A stretch of 9,569 bases of DNA, taken from assembly GCA_021129915.1 (NCBI GenBank), contig JAJOKI010000092.1:1-9569 (forward strand), written 5' to 3'. This DNA is from Methanocellales archaeon. GTDB taxonomy: Archaea; Halobacteriota; UBA148; JAJOKI01. The translations under genes and the position numbers were made by a program. The notes below the pieces were generated by a model. It was not told the DNA's origin. It was given only the letters and a program-made list of their open reading frames with translations, and did no database searches. Of this stretch, positions 1 through 6,707 are shown in pieces (positions within the stretch are counted from its first letter, which is position 1; each line of letters starts with the position of its first letter).

Positions 1-34
1 CCCCGAAAAGGGAATGCTACTCAGGCATAAAAAT

Positions 35-472
35 TTACCTTAACTGAACAGCACCAATCCATCTTTTAAATTTGTACTTATAATGCTTTTGGTTTTCAGT
101 CCCGGCCATGCCATATTGAAGTATAGTGCATCCACCTCTAACGTGTTTGCCTACTCCTTTTCCGTCTATTGTATATATTGGATTAAGTTCGCTAATCAGA
201 TATGTCTCAAATTCGTCCAATCCTTTTGATTCCATAGGTAAAATCTTAAAATAGGCATCTTTTACTAAATATTCATCAACCATTTCCTCATCGCTAAGGT
301 CTTCAAGTAAATGTTTCATAAACTGATATCCAATTCGTCTTCTCAAGTTATTCGACTTTCCAACATATAAGCAATCGTTTTCTTTGAAAAATACATAGAT
401 ATCAGAGCCTTCCATCTCTTTTGAGGAAAGTAAATCCTTCTTAAGTTTTTCCCACTTTTGAAAGTTAGACAT
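35..472 (-). CDS. Small GIY-YIG domain protein (putative nuclease)
   Basis: A 145-residue protein carrying a GIY-YIG nuclease-type domain. The signature is visible as DIY at residues 24-26 and LYVG at 35-38, followed by SNNLRRRI with the conserved arginines at 44-46. A later DEFETYLISELNP segment (86-98) supplies the expected glutamate (Glu89) and the family's LI..LNP pattern. The family cleaves DNA through this fold (UvrC, homing endonucleases), but many small stand-alone members have no known role. No DNA-binding domain, signal peptide or membrane segment is seen, so the substrate is unknown. The start is supported by AAGGTG seven bases upstream of the ATG and by a TATA-like element about 34 bases upstream. 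It stands alone, reading towards the left edge, with no partner gene in view. The domain call is solid; activity is inference. Confidence 0.8.
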   Translation of the reverse strand: MSNFQKWEKLKKDLLSSKEMEGSDIYVFFKENDCLYVGKSNNLRRRIGYQFMKHLLEDLSDEEMVDEYLVKDAYFKILPMESKGLDEFETYLISELNPIYTIDGKGVGKHVRGGCTILQYGMAGTENQKHYKYKFKRWIGAVQLR

Positions 473-500
473 TACAGCACCTTGGTTTTATGAGTAAGGC

Positions 501-511
501 ATATTTAATTT
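501..511 (-). promoter_or_regulatory. Putative TATA box of the GIY-YIG gene
   Basis: On the minus strand this reads AAATTAAATAT, a TATA-like element centred about 34 bases before the start codon at 472. That spacing would give a short leader holding the AAGGTG ribosome-binding site. It is called from composition and distance only. Confidence 0.4.
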
Positions 512-552
512 TAACCTTTTAGTAATAATCATTGAAATATATGCATATTTTT

Positions 553-598
553 ATAACCACAACCATGTCGAACTGAGACGGGTCATCCTTGTGATTGT
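553..598. repeat. Imperfect inverted repeat
   Basis: Positions 553-567 can pair with 584-598 at 12 of 15 positions, counting one G-T pair, around a 16-base loop. It lies just beside the perfect inverted repeat at 603-649, so the two would form tandem hairpins. Function unknown; it could be a chance pairing. Confidence 0.3.
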
Positions 599-602
599 TG
601 CA

Positions 603-649
603 TTGTTTAGATGTGAGTGAAATACGTCAAAAATTTATCATCTAAACAA
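603..649. repeat. Perfect 11-bp inverted repeat with 25-base spacer
   Basis: TTGTTTAGATG at 603-613 is matched exactly by CATCTAAACAA at 639-649. In RNA from either strand this gives an 11-bp stem with a 25-base loop. It lies 72 bases beyond the archease stop codon, so a 3' hairpin or terminator of that minus-strand transcript is one reading. Other readings are an operator or a worn transposon end. No transposase or target duplication is seen. Confidence 0.55.
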
Positions 650-715
650 CCCCTCCACCTCCTTCTTCGGCGCCTCCTCGTGATACTCGCGCTCTGCGCC
701 ACAATTCCACCTTCG
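638..715 (-). other. Coding-like scrap without a start codon
   Basis: On the minus strand, directly beyond the archease stop, an open stretch of 25 codons lies between a TAG (716-718) and a TGA (638-640). Its translation contains CGAEREYHEEAPKKEVEGLF, and most codons end in G or C, unlike the AT-rich surroundings. It has no ATG, and the in-frame TAG bars any extension upstream. It may be the tail of a decayed gene or simply a GC-rich spacer. I do not recognise the peptide. The right arm of the perfect inverted repeat overlaps its end. Confidence 0.2.
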
Positions 716-720
716 CTACA

Positions 721-1143
721 TCACACATCAACAATCACCTGCGCCACCCATTTTCCATTGCGCTTCTCGATGGCCATCTCGTGATATGTGCAAGCCTTTA
801 CACCTGTCTTCGTCTCATGTTTTTGAAAATCTATCTGCTCGCCAGATGCTTTTGCGCTTAGCGCCATCCGTTTTTCATCTACCTTGGCGTCGAACTCGGA
901 AAACACCAGACCCTCGGCATCGACATAAAAGAGCAGTTCGTTGAGCCAGTTGAACATCAGCGATGTTAGATCTTCACCATTGACCTCGATATCTTTTGCA
1001 ACAATGGGCGCAACGTCCTTGGTTTCCACCATCGTCTCGAACATCGCAAGGGCGGCATTGGCAAATAATTCATCGAGAGTTGCGCCGTATGCCCTAAAGC
1101 AGACATCCGCTGTCGTAAAATCCAGGAATTCGAACTTTTTCAT
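721..1143 (-). CDS. Archease (RtcB tRNA-ligase activator family)
   Basis: A 140-residue archease, the usual full length. Family members promote guanylylation and turnover of the RNA ligase RtcB in tRNA splicing. Visible landmarks are the N-terminal TADVCFRAYG (11-20) with Asp13, the EDLTSLMFNWLNELLFYVDAEG block (57-78) with Asp58, the VKACTYHEM block (115-123) and a C-terminal VIVDV with Asp139. These three aspartates match the family's metal-binding acids. The usual HTAD motif reads TTAD here, so the histidine is replaced by Thr10. The start is firm: AAGGAGG lies eight bases before the ATG. No rtcB gene is in the window. The gene diverges from the antitoxin across about 73 bases. Confidence 0.93.
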   Translation of the reverse strand: MKKFEFLDFTTADVCFRAYGATLDELFANAALAMFETMVETKDVAPIVAKDIEVNGEDLTSLMFNWLNELLFYVDAEGLVFSEFDAKVDEKRMALSAKASGEQIDFQKHETKTGVKACTYHEMAIEKRNGKWVAQVIVDV

Positions 1144-1178
1144 GCTACCATCCTCCTTTATCTACAAAGTCATCAGTT

Positions 1179-1192
1179 CAAAATATATGTAT
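1179..1192. promoter_or_regulatory. AT-rich core promoter between archease and antitoxin
   Basis: The stretch CAAAATATATGTAT is the best TATA-like element in the divergent gap. It is centred about 32 bases before the antitoxin ATG at 1217 and about 42 bases before the archease ATG at 1143, so it could serve either direction. The overlapping ATG at 1187 has no Shine-Dalgarno and is better explained as part of this element. GTATAC and CATATG palindromes nearby could be operator sites for the ribbon-helix-helix protein, but they are short. Confidence 0.4.
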
Positions 1193-1216
1193 ACGAAACA
1201 ATATAAAGTGAGACAT

Positions 1217-1579
1217 ATGACCGCAATTTTAACCACTCGGACGTCTGACAAGTTAGTGAGAGATGTTGAAGAGCTTGCAGAAAAGGAACAATTGAACAAA
1301 TCTGCCATGATAAGAAGGCTCCTAGCCGATGCGGTGGAGATGAAAAAAAGAGAAGAAGCCCTAGGACTCTATAAAGCCGGGAAGACATCGCTTCGGGGAG
1401 CTGCGAAGATTGCCAAAATCTCCCTTTGGGAAATGATCGATCTAGTGTCCAAGGAGGGATTATACCTCGACTATGGAAAAGAGGAATTAGCAGAAGATCT
1501 CGTGCCAATTCGGAGGAAAATGCGTGCAAGTAGTGAGTGTATACTTGGCCAAGATCGGGAAACTACATTTTTTAAATGA
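1217..1579 (+). CDS. RHH / UPF0175-like antitoxin with aberrant C-terminal extension
   Basis: A 120-residue antitoxin of a VapBC-like pair. Residues 4-43 look like a ribbon-helix-helix DNA-binding domain: a beta strand AILTTRTS, then helices with KLVRDVEELAEKEQLNKSAMIRRLLADAV. Residues 47-97 match the UPF0175 pattern LYKAGKTSLRGAAKIAKISLWEMIDLVSKEG. Such proteins normally repress their own operon and neutralise the downstream DUF3368/PIN toxin. I chose the ATG at 1217 because an in-frame ATG at 1187 lies inside the probable TATA box and lacks a ribosome-binding site; the site before 1217 (GTGAG) is weak. The last 13 residues, from Cys108, are read from the toxin gene in another frame and look like read-through after loss of the normal stop at the toxin's first codons. 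The overlap with the toxin is 56 bases. Confidence 0.75.
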   Translation: MTAILTTRTSDKLVRDVEELAEKEQLNKSAMIRRLLADAVEMKKREEALGLYKAGKTSLRGAAKIAKISLWEMIDLVSKEGLYLDYGKEELAEDLVPIRRKMRASSECILGQDRETTFFK

Positions 1580-1946
1580 GCTTTTTGCTGAAGTGCCAAT
1601 CCCAGAGGATGTCCATAACGAGGTCGTTGTCGATGGATTGATCATTGTAAAAAGTGCAGACATCACCAAATTGAAAAATGTCCCAATTGAGGGGGGTGAA
1701 AAGGCCGCTATATCGCTTGCTTTGGATCAGAAGATAGAGGATATTTTAATAGATGAGGCAAGGATTAGAAGATTGGCGAGGGTTTTAGGTTTGAGACCGA
1801 GAGGCACTCTCTGGGTCCTCTCCAAACTTTATGATGAGGGGTTTCTGTCAAAAGATGATTTGAAAGAAAGTGTGTTTGGACTCGTCCAAAAAGGTTACCG
1901 AATCAGAGAGGACATACTTGTGGAATTACTGAAAGAAATTGGGTAA
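1524..1946 (+). CDS. DUF3368 PIN-type toxin lacking its first active-site motif
   Basis: A 140-residue protein of the DUF3368 branch of PIN-domain (VapC-like) toxins, a family of RNases. It begins with GTG, seven bases after GGAGG inside the antitoxin gene. Recognisable parts are YLAKIGKLHFLNELF (7-21), IPEDVHNEV (26-34), GGEKAAISLA (57-66) with Glu59, LIDEARIRRLA (75-85) with Asp77, and GTLWVL (94-99). The family normally starts with VVS followed by N or D and SPLI, which supplies the first acidic or polar active-site residue. Here it reads MQVVSVYLAKIG, so about five residues are missing. The rest of the fold is intact to the stop. Family membership is clear. That the protein is inactive is inference, and the gene may be a recent pseudogene. 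Confidence 0.75.
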   Translation: MQVVSVYLAKIGKLHFLNELFAEVPIPEDVHNEVVVDGLIIVKSADITKLKNVPIEGGEKAAISLALDQKIEDILIDEARIRRLARVLGLRPRGTLWVLSKLYDEGFLSKDDLKESVFGLVQKGYRIREDILVELLKEIG

Positions 1947-1979
1947 ATCTCCAATACAGAGAAGCCACTAAACCTCGCT

Positions 1980-2026
1980 GCCTCGAGATGCACAGTCCGA
2001 GGCCGATTAAGTCAAATTTTTTTCTT
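1980..2026 (+). terminator. Probable terminator of the toxin-antitoxin operon
   Basis: GCCTCG at 1980-1985 pairs with CGAGGC at 1998-2003, a 6-bp GC stem around 12 bases. Thirteen bases later comes a run of seven T at 2017-2023, then CTT. Archaeal RNA polymerase stops at T-tracts without needing a hairpin, so the T run is the main evidence. It lies 34 to 77 bases past the toxin stop. Confidence 0.45.
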
Positions 2027-2260
2027 ATAGCACTTCCGAAGGTCAAATTCTGGCAACTAAGTCGATGTTTAAGTGGTTTTTGGAGTATCGTAGAGATAGA
2101 TGAGTTCGAAACAAATATGCAAAGAAAATAGGCATTCTGCAGTGTCATTTGCATTGGTTGGGATGCTACCTTACATAGAATGGAGAAGAGTTGGTGCGGC
2201 GTGGAAATTGTTTTTAAATAACTAATAATATCCCATGAAACTACCCATCCAAGTATAACA

Positions 2261-2269
2261 GTTTAAATA
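2261..2269 (+). promoter_or_regulatory. TATA box of the PEP carboxylase gene
   Basis: GTTTAAATA is centred about 35 bases before the ATG at 2300, which would start transcription near 2290 and leave a very short leader. GAGAGGTT, about five bases before the ATG, is the ribosome-binding site and would lie close to the RNA 5' end. Confidence 0.5.
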
Positions 2270-2299
2270 GAAGATAACGCTAATTGTAGAGAGGTTCAG

Positions 2300-3760
2300 A
2301 TGACAAAGATACCAAAATGCATGAGTACGCAGCATCCCGATAATGTGAACTCTCCGTTTTTTGCAGAGCATACCCTACTTAGCGGAGAAGATGAAATACA
2401 GGAAGCATACTATGCATTCTCCCATCTGGGCTGTGATGAACAGATGTGGGATTGTGAGGGCAAGGAAGTCGATAGCTTTGTAGTCAAAAAATTACTGACA
2501 AAATACGGACCATTTTTTAGAGAGAAAAGATTGGGCAGGGATACATTCATTACGCTAAGGGTTCCAAATCCAACCATAGAAAAGGGCGAGGCAAAAATCT
2601 TATTGGAAACATTGGAAAGCGTACCCAGGTCATTTGACGCTGCTAAATTATTTTATGGAGACGAGATGCCGCCAGTATTCGAAGTCATCCTGCCAATGAC
2701 GAGTACCTCTATGTGTATCGATAGAATTTATAGATATTACCGCGATTTTGTCGTGGGGAAACAGAACAAGCCATTTAGAGACGGAGACATAACGATCGCC
2801 GAGTGGATTGGGAAATTCGAGCCTGAAAGAATAAATGTCATACCTCTTTTTGAGGACATGGTCCACATGCTTGACGCCCACAATATAGTTGGAGAATATT
2901 TACAAGACAAGGATATTGAATATCAAAGAGTTTTCTTGGCAAGGTCGGACCCAACGATGAACTATGGGTTAGTTAGTGCTGTTCTTTTGAATAAAATTGC
3001 ACTTCAGAGGCTGCAAGGATTATCAGAGGACATCGATGTCAAAATTTATCCAATCATAGGCGTTGGCTCGGCTCCATTCAGGGGCAATCTCAAACCCCAG
3101 ACAGTTGAAGAAGTTATGGAAGAATATCCAAGCGCCCACACATTTACTGTTCAATCGGCATTCAAATATGACAACCCTCCTCAAGAGGTTGAAGAGGCTG
3201 TAAAAAAACTGCGAGAAAGAAAAACAGGTTCGCCCCAAGAAGTGGATGAGGAGAGGTGCCTGGAGATAATTGAAAAGTATTCTCAAGAATACCAAAAACA
3301 AATCGCAGTACTGGCGCCAACGATCAACAAGGTTGCAAGATATGTTCCGAGTAGAAGAAAGAGGAAGTTGCATATAGGGCTATTCGGTTATTCACGCGAT
3401 GTGGGAGGGATTACATTGCCAAGGGCGATAACATTCACAGCCGCCCTTTATTCTATGGGCCTGCCGCCAGAAATTTTGGGTTTGAATGCCCTGGATGAAG
3501 ATGACATTCAATTCATCAGGGAAGTTTATGTAAATTTCGAAGACGATTTGGTGGATTCTCTTAAATATTTTAATCCGAATACCGCTTTTTTACCAAAAGG
3601 TATCGAAGCAAAGGTTAAAGATTTTCCACTGGATTTTCAAATAGATGAAGAGCATAGAGAACTAACAGATTACATTGCAAACTCACTAAGGGAAAATAAG
3701 GCTGAAGAGTTGGGGGGACATGTTTTAAGAGCGGCAAGTTTAAGAAAATTTTTGGGATGA
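2300..3760 (+). CDS. ppcA: Phosphoenolpyruvate carboxylase, archaeal type
   Basis: A 486-residue cytosolic enzyme that carboxylates PEP with bicarbonate to oxaloacetate, feeding the partial citrate cycle and amino-acid synthesis. It belongs to the short archaeal family, about half the length of bacterial and plant enzymes, and is full length for that family. Visible landmarks are CMSTQHPDN (7-15) at the N-terminus, LARSDPTMNYGLVSAVLL (213-230), IIGVGSAPFRGNL (252-264), SAFKYDNP (286-293) and GYSRDVGGITLPRAITFTAALYS (363-385), the last rich in the basic and glycine residues expected near the active site. The start is set by the GAGAGGTT ribosome-binding site and by the conserved N-terminal motif. 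It has its own promoter, with 193 bases before uL3, so it is probably a separate unit. Sequence motifs do not reveal whether it is allosterically regulated. Confidence 0.95.
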   Translation: MTKIPKCMSTQHPDNVNSPFFAEHTLLSGEDEIQEAYYAFSHLGCDEQMWDCEGKEVDSFVVKKLLTKYGPFFREKRLGRDTFITLRVPNPTIEKGEAKILLETLESVPRSFDAAKLFYGDEMPPVFEVILPMTSTSMCIDRIYRYYRDFVVGKQNKPFRDGDITIAEWIGKFEPERINVIPLFEDMVHMLDAHNIVGEYLQDKDIEYQRVFLARSDPTMNYGLVSAVLLNKIALQRLQGLSEDIDVKIYPIIGVGSAPFRGNLKPQTVEEVMEEYPSAHTFTVQSAFKYDNPPQEVEEAVKKLRERKTGSPQEVDEERCLEIIEKYSQEYQKQIAVLAPTINKVARYVPSRRKRKLHIGLFGYSRDVGGITLPRAITFTAALYSMGLPPEILGLNALDEDDIQFIREVYVNFEDDLVDSLKYFNPNTAFLPKGIEAKVKDFPLDFQIDEEHRELTDYIANSLRENKAEELGGHVLRAASLRKFLG

Positions 3761-3785
3761 AGGAGATATCCTGATTAAGACAACA

Positions 3786-3794
3786 TTTATATAA
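3786..3794 (+). promoter_or_regulatory. TATA box of the ribosomal protein operon
   Basis: TTTATATAA, preceded by purine-rich AAGACAAC that could act as a BRE, is the strongest promoter-like element in the window. A start about 25 bases downstream falls near 3815, giving an untranslated leader of roughly 135 bases before uL3. That is long by the standard of this window, where other leaders look about 10 bases. Confidence 0.6.
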
Positions 3795-3871
3795 TAATTA
3801 ATCTATGTGGAAATACGAGATGGTCGCAAGTATTTTGTGTCCGTCGTATTGAATCTGACAAAGGCGCGTTG

Positions 3872-3903
3872 GATTGGCATCAGAACGAGTTTTAAAGCCA
3901 ATC
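3872..3903 (+). promoter_or_regulatory. Hairpin in the leader of the ribosomal operon
   Basis: GATTGGC at 3872-3878 is exactly complementary to GCCAATC at 3897-3903, with an 18-base loop. A competing 4-bp pairing (CGAG at 3886-3889 with CTCG at 3903-3906) overlaps the right arm, so two alternative folds are possible. It lies about 50 bases before the uL3 ATG and does not cover its ribosome-binding site. An autoregulatory site for an operon protein is conceivable but unproven. Confidence 0.4.
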
Positions 3904-3953
3904 TCGCTTTATTTCCAGATTGTCGATTGACGTTAAAGTGGTGAGAAGTTCAA

Positions 3954-4970
3954 ATGGCAAGAGATATACATCGCCCAAGACGTGGGTCTCTGGCATTCAG
4001 TCCACGAAAACGGGCAAAAAGCCAGGTGCCCATATTCAGGTCATGGCCAGAAGCGGCAGGAGAGCCCAGAGCACAGGGCTTCGTCGGCTACAAGGCCGGG
4101 ATGACCCACATAGTGATGATAGATGACCAGCCGAACAGCCTCACAGAGGGCATGCAAATCACAGTGCCGGTTACAATTATCGAAACCCCTGCCATGAAAG
4201 TGGCGGCTATTAGAGTTTACACCAATACGCCAGACGGTGCCAAATCCATAACGGACGCATGGACAAAGGACCTGGATGAGAATTTGAGCAGATTATCACC
4301 ATTACCGAAAAAGCATGATACAGATGCGGCATTAAAGCGCATCGAGGGGCTGATTTCACAAGACAGGATAGACGATGTTAGAATACTATATCACACGCAT
4401 CCATCAAAAGTGACTGGCATCCCCAAGAAGAAACCCGAGCTGATGGAGTGCCGCATAGACGGCGGGGACATCATGGCTCGCTTTGAGTATGCAAAAAATA
4501 TCCTTGGAAAAAATTTCAACATATCAGATATATTCAAAGAGGGGGAACTTGTAGACATAGCTGCCATCACAAAGGGGAAAGGTACCCAGGGACCTGTGAA
4601 GAGATGGGGAATCCAAATGCGGAAACATAAACATGCAAGAGCTGGAAAGACCAGGCATGTGGGCACTCTGGGTCCATGGAAGCCGTCCAGAGTAAGCTGG
4701 AAAGTGCCGCAACTCGGTCAAACTGGATATCATCAGCGAATCGAATTTAATAAGCGAATTCTAAAAATCGGATCTGACGCGAGCGAGATCGTGCCGGATG
4801 GCGGACTATTGAATTACGGTGTAGTTAGAAATGAGTTCATACTTCTCAAAGGAAGCGTTCCAGGTCCTGTCAAGCGCTTGATTCGGATAAGGCCATCCAT
4901 CAGGCCGAGGGCATCACCAAAAGGAGTACCCGATATCAATTACATCAGTGTGAGGTCCAAACAAGGGTGA
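3954..4970 (+). CDS. rpl3: 50S ribosomal protein L3 (uL3)
   Basis: A 338-residue archaeal uL3, full length. It binds 23S rRNA early in large-subunit assembly and sends a loop towards the peptidyl-transferase centre. The N-terminus has the archaeal signature [16 protein letters not shown] (6-21), followed by [12 protein letters not shown] (42-53), [14 protein letters not shown] (206-219), [19 protein letters not shown] (224-242) and GQTGYHQR (255-262) in the loop that reaches into the ribosome core. The ATG at 3954 is preceded by GGTGAG about nine bases upstream. It is the first gene of the operon behind the leader. Its TGA stop overlaps the GGTGAT ribosome-binding site of uL4. The RNA methyltransferase gene often found just before uL3 in archaea is not here. 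Confidence 0.97.
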   Translation: MARDIHRPRRGSLAFSPRKRAKSQVPIFRSWPEAAGEPRAQGFVGYKAGMTHIVMIDDQPNSLTEGMQITVPVTIIETPAMKVAAIRVYTNTPDGAKSITDAWTKDLDENLSRLSPLPKKHDTDAALKRIEGLISQDRIDDVRILYHTHPSKVTGIPKKKPELMECRIDGGDIMARFEYAKNILGKNFNISDIFKEGELVDIAAITKGKGTQGPVKRWGIQMRKHKHARAGKTRHVGTLGPWKPSRVSWKVPQLGQTGYHQRIEFNKRILKIGSDASEIVPDGGLLNYGVVRNEFILLKGSVPGPVKRLIRIRPSIRPRASPKGVPDINYISVRSKQG

Positions 4971-4975
4971 TAGAT

Positions 4976-5734
4976 ATGTTGCAGGCACAGGTCATGGATT
5001 TATCGGGAAAAATCAAAGAAAAAATCGAGCTCCCCTCGGTTTTCGAAGAAGTATACAGGCCTGACCTGATTAAAAGAGCCGTTATCGCTGCGCAGGCAAA
5101 TAGATTGCAGCCATATGGGGCCAGTCCATACGCAGGCATGAGGACGTCCGCAGAAGGATGGGGTACTGGCAGAGGAGTTTCACGTGCACCGCGGATAAAG
5201 GGCGGGAGTCGGGTTGCCAGAGTGCCTCAGGCTGTTGGAGGGCGCAGGGCCCACCCCCCGAAAACAGATAAAATCCTCTCGGAGAAGGTCAACAGGAAAG
5301 AGAGAAGAAAGGCAATAAGGTCTGCTATTGCAGCAACGGCAGATCCAGACCTGGTCGCAAGCAGAGGACATAAATTCGATGCAAAACTGCCACTGGTCGT
5401 CGATGATTCTATGGAGTCGTTGTCCAAGACATGTGAAGTGCGCGAATTTTTACAGAACATCAACCTGTGGGATGATGTGCTCAGAGCCAAAAATGGAAAA
5501 TCGATACGGGCTGGCAAAGGAAAACGCCGAGGCAGAAAGTACAAACATAGGAAGAGCATTTTGATTGTAATCTCTGAGAATAAAGAAGTAATTAGGGCAG
5601 CACGCAATCTATCCGGCATAGATGTAACGACTGTAAAGGATTTGAATGCGGAGTTGCTTGCCCCTGGCGCGCAGGCGGGTCGTTTGACAATCTGGAGCAG
5701 GTCTGCACTTTCCAAATTAGAGGAGGTATTTTAA
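4976..5734 (+). CDS. rpl4: 50S ribosomal protein L4 (uL4)
   Basis: A 252-residue uL4 of the archaeal/eukaryotic L4e type, a large-subunit protein whose long extended loop lines the peptide exit tunnel. The loop is visible at about residues 43-95, with [25 protein letters not shown] and a glycine- and arginine-rich continuation ending [10 protein letters not shown]. The basic segment [15 protein letters not shown] follows in the C-terminal globular part. An in-frame GTG at 4967 would add three residues and overlap the uL3 stop, but the ATG at 4976 has an excellent GGTGAT site four to five bases upstream, so I prefer it. The stop shares one base with the uL23 start (TAATG), suggesting translational coupling. 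Confidence 0.96.
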   Translation: MLQAQVMDLSGKIKEKIELPSVFEEVYRPDLIKRAVIAAQANRLQPYGASPYAGMRTSAEGWGTGRGVSRAPRIKGGSRVARVPQAVGGRRAHPPKTDKILSEKVNRKERRKAIRSAIAATADPDLVASRGHKFDAKLPLVVDDSMESLSKTCEVREFLQNINLWDDVLRAKNGKSIRAGKGKRRGRKYKHRKSILIVISENKEVIRAARNLSGIDVTTVKDLNAELLAPGAQAGRLTIWSRSALSKLEEVF

Positions 5735-5982
5735 TGACCATTAAGCATCCCTATATAACGGAAAAAGCGACCATCCAGATAGATGCGAATAATAAGCTCC
5801 AATTTTTGGTCAATGTGGGTGCGACGAAAAACCAAATAAAGAGAGAGATCGAAAATATGTACGAGGTCACAGTTACCGATATAAAAACGATGATGACTCC
5901 GAAGGGGCGAAAAAAAGCCATAGTTACATTGTCCCATGAAGATTCTGCCGAAGAGATTGCAACACGGCTGGGAGTGTTCTAA
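5734..5982 (+). CDS. rpl23: 50S ribosomal protein L23 (uL23)
   Basis: An 82-residue uL23, the typical archaeal length, located at the peptide exit site, where it helps form the docking site for SRP and other nascent-chain factors. It opens with the family motif [10 protein letters not shown] (3-12) and continues with [21 protein letters not shown], then a [20 protein letters not shown] strand-loop-strand, ending in the archaeal GVF-type tail. AGGAGGT at 5721-5727, inside uL4, is six bases before the ATG and is among the best ribosome-binding sites in the window. uL2 starts one base after this gene ends. Confidence 0.95.
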   Translation: MTIKHPYITEKATIQIDANNKLQFLVNVGATKNQIKREIENMYEVTVTDIKTMMTPKGRKKAIVTLSHEDSAEEIATRLGVF

Positions 5983-5983
5983 G

Positions 5984-6697
5984 ATGGGAAAGCGTATAAT
6001 ATCACAACAAAGGGGAAAGGGGACACCGACATATCGGGCCCCGTCCCACAAATACAAATCCAATCTCAAACACATAAAAACCGATGAGAGTGAGACAGTA
6101 AAAGGAGTGGTGATCGACATAGAGCACGATCCAGCCAGGAGCGCCCCCATCGCCAGAATTAGGCTCGAAAACGATGAGGAACGGTATGTATTGATACCTG
6201 AAGGCGTAGCGACAGGAGATGAGATATCATGCGGCATATCTGCAGAGATCAAACCAGGCAACACGCTGCCCTTGGCAGAGATTCCGGAGGGGAGTTTAAT
6301 CTGTAACATCGAATCACGCCCAGGAGATGGCGGACACTTTGCAAGATCATCTGGGACGTATGGGATCTTGATAACACATGATGTGGGCAAAACAGTGGTT
6401 CGACTGCCAAGCGGCGAGATGAAATGGCTGAACCCAAAGTGCAGGGCAACCATCGGCGTCGTTGCAGGCGGAGGTCGAACCGATAAGCCGATCGGCAAGG
6501 CGGGTAAAAAGTACCATAAAATGAAATCCAGAGCTGCCAAATATCCACGGGTAAGTGGCGTTGCAATGAACGTAGTCGACCATCCGTTTGGGGGAGGGGG
6601 GTGGCAACATCCAGGAAGGTCGAAGACCGTGAGCAGACGCGCACCCCCTGGAAGAAAGGTAGGATCCATCGCAGCACGAAGGACAGGAAAACGATAG
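5984..6697 (+). CDS. rpl2: 50S ribosomal protein L2 (uL2)
   Basis: A 237-residue uL2, needed for subunit association and for the peptidyl-transferase region. The start at 5984 gives the family N-terminus [13 protein letters not shown], and GGAGTG inside uL23 serves as ribosome-binding site. The central OB/SH3-type barrels lie at about 40-150. The C-terminal rRNA-binding part contains [20 protein letters not shown] (171-190), [14 protein letters not shown] (192-205) and [18 protein letters not shown] (218-235). The HPFGGG form, rather than the bacterial HPHGGG, is the archaeal and eukaryotic variant, so it is not an anomaly. Ten bases separate it from uS19. Confidence 0.97.
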   Translation: MGKRIISQQRGKGTPTYRAPSHKYKSNLKHIKTDESETVKGVVIDIEHDPARSAPIARIRLENDEERYVLIPEGVATGDEISCGISAEIKPGNTLPLAEIPEGSLICNIESRPGDGGHFARSSGTYGILITHDVGKTVVRLPSGEMKWLNPKCRATIGVVAGGGRTDKPIGKAGKKYHKMKSRAAKYPRVSGVAMNVVDHPFGGGGWQHPGRSKTVSRRAPPGRKVGSIAARRTGKR

Positions 6698-6707
6698 AGG
6701 TGGAAGG

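Larger units (their letters stand above)
1947..2299. other. 353-base gap between toxin and PEP carboxylase genes
   Basis: No convincing gene is seen. The left part holds a short GC-rich hairpin and a T-tract, the likely terminator of the toxin-antitoxin unit. The middle holds a weak 41-codon ORF (2100-2225, described under findings). The right end holds the PEP carboxylase promoter, with a second AT-rich TATA-like stretch near 2210-2220. No tRNA, repeat array or insertion sequence end is visible. Confidence 0.5.

Noticed and set aside
1..34. Short hairpin-like CCCC...GGG and ATGC...GCAT pairs plus a T5 run beyond the GIY-YIG gene stop on the minus strand.
   Set aside because: Stems are only 3-4 bp and the T run is short; there is too little sequence before the window edge to call a terminator.
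652..664. Plus strand CCTCCACCTCCTT resembles the anti-Shine-Dalgarno tail of 16S rRNA; the minus strand reads as a strong ribosome-binding site.
   Set aside because: No 16S rRNA context exists, and on the minus strand no open frame of useful length follows. It is better explained as GAG/GTG/AAG codons of a coding-like scrap or as chance.
941..1216. Extension of the antitoxin frame upstream into the archease gene.
   Set aside because: That part is antisense to a secure archease gene and its translation does not look like a domain; the antitoxin fold starts at about 1217.
1903..2154. An 83-codon minus-strand frame over the toxin end and the following gap.
   Set aside because: No ribosome-binding site, no recognisable domain, and composition typical of non-coding AT-rich DNA.
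6542..6620. uL2 has HPFGGG instead of HPHGGG, seeming to lack a conserved histidine.
   Set aside because: HPFGGG is the form found in archaeal and eukaryotic uL2; the first histidine of the motif is kept.
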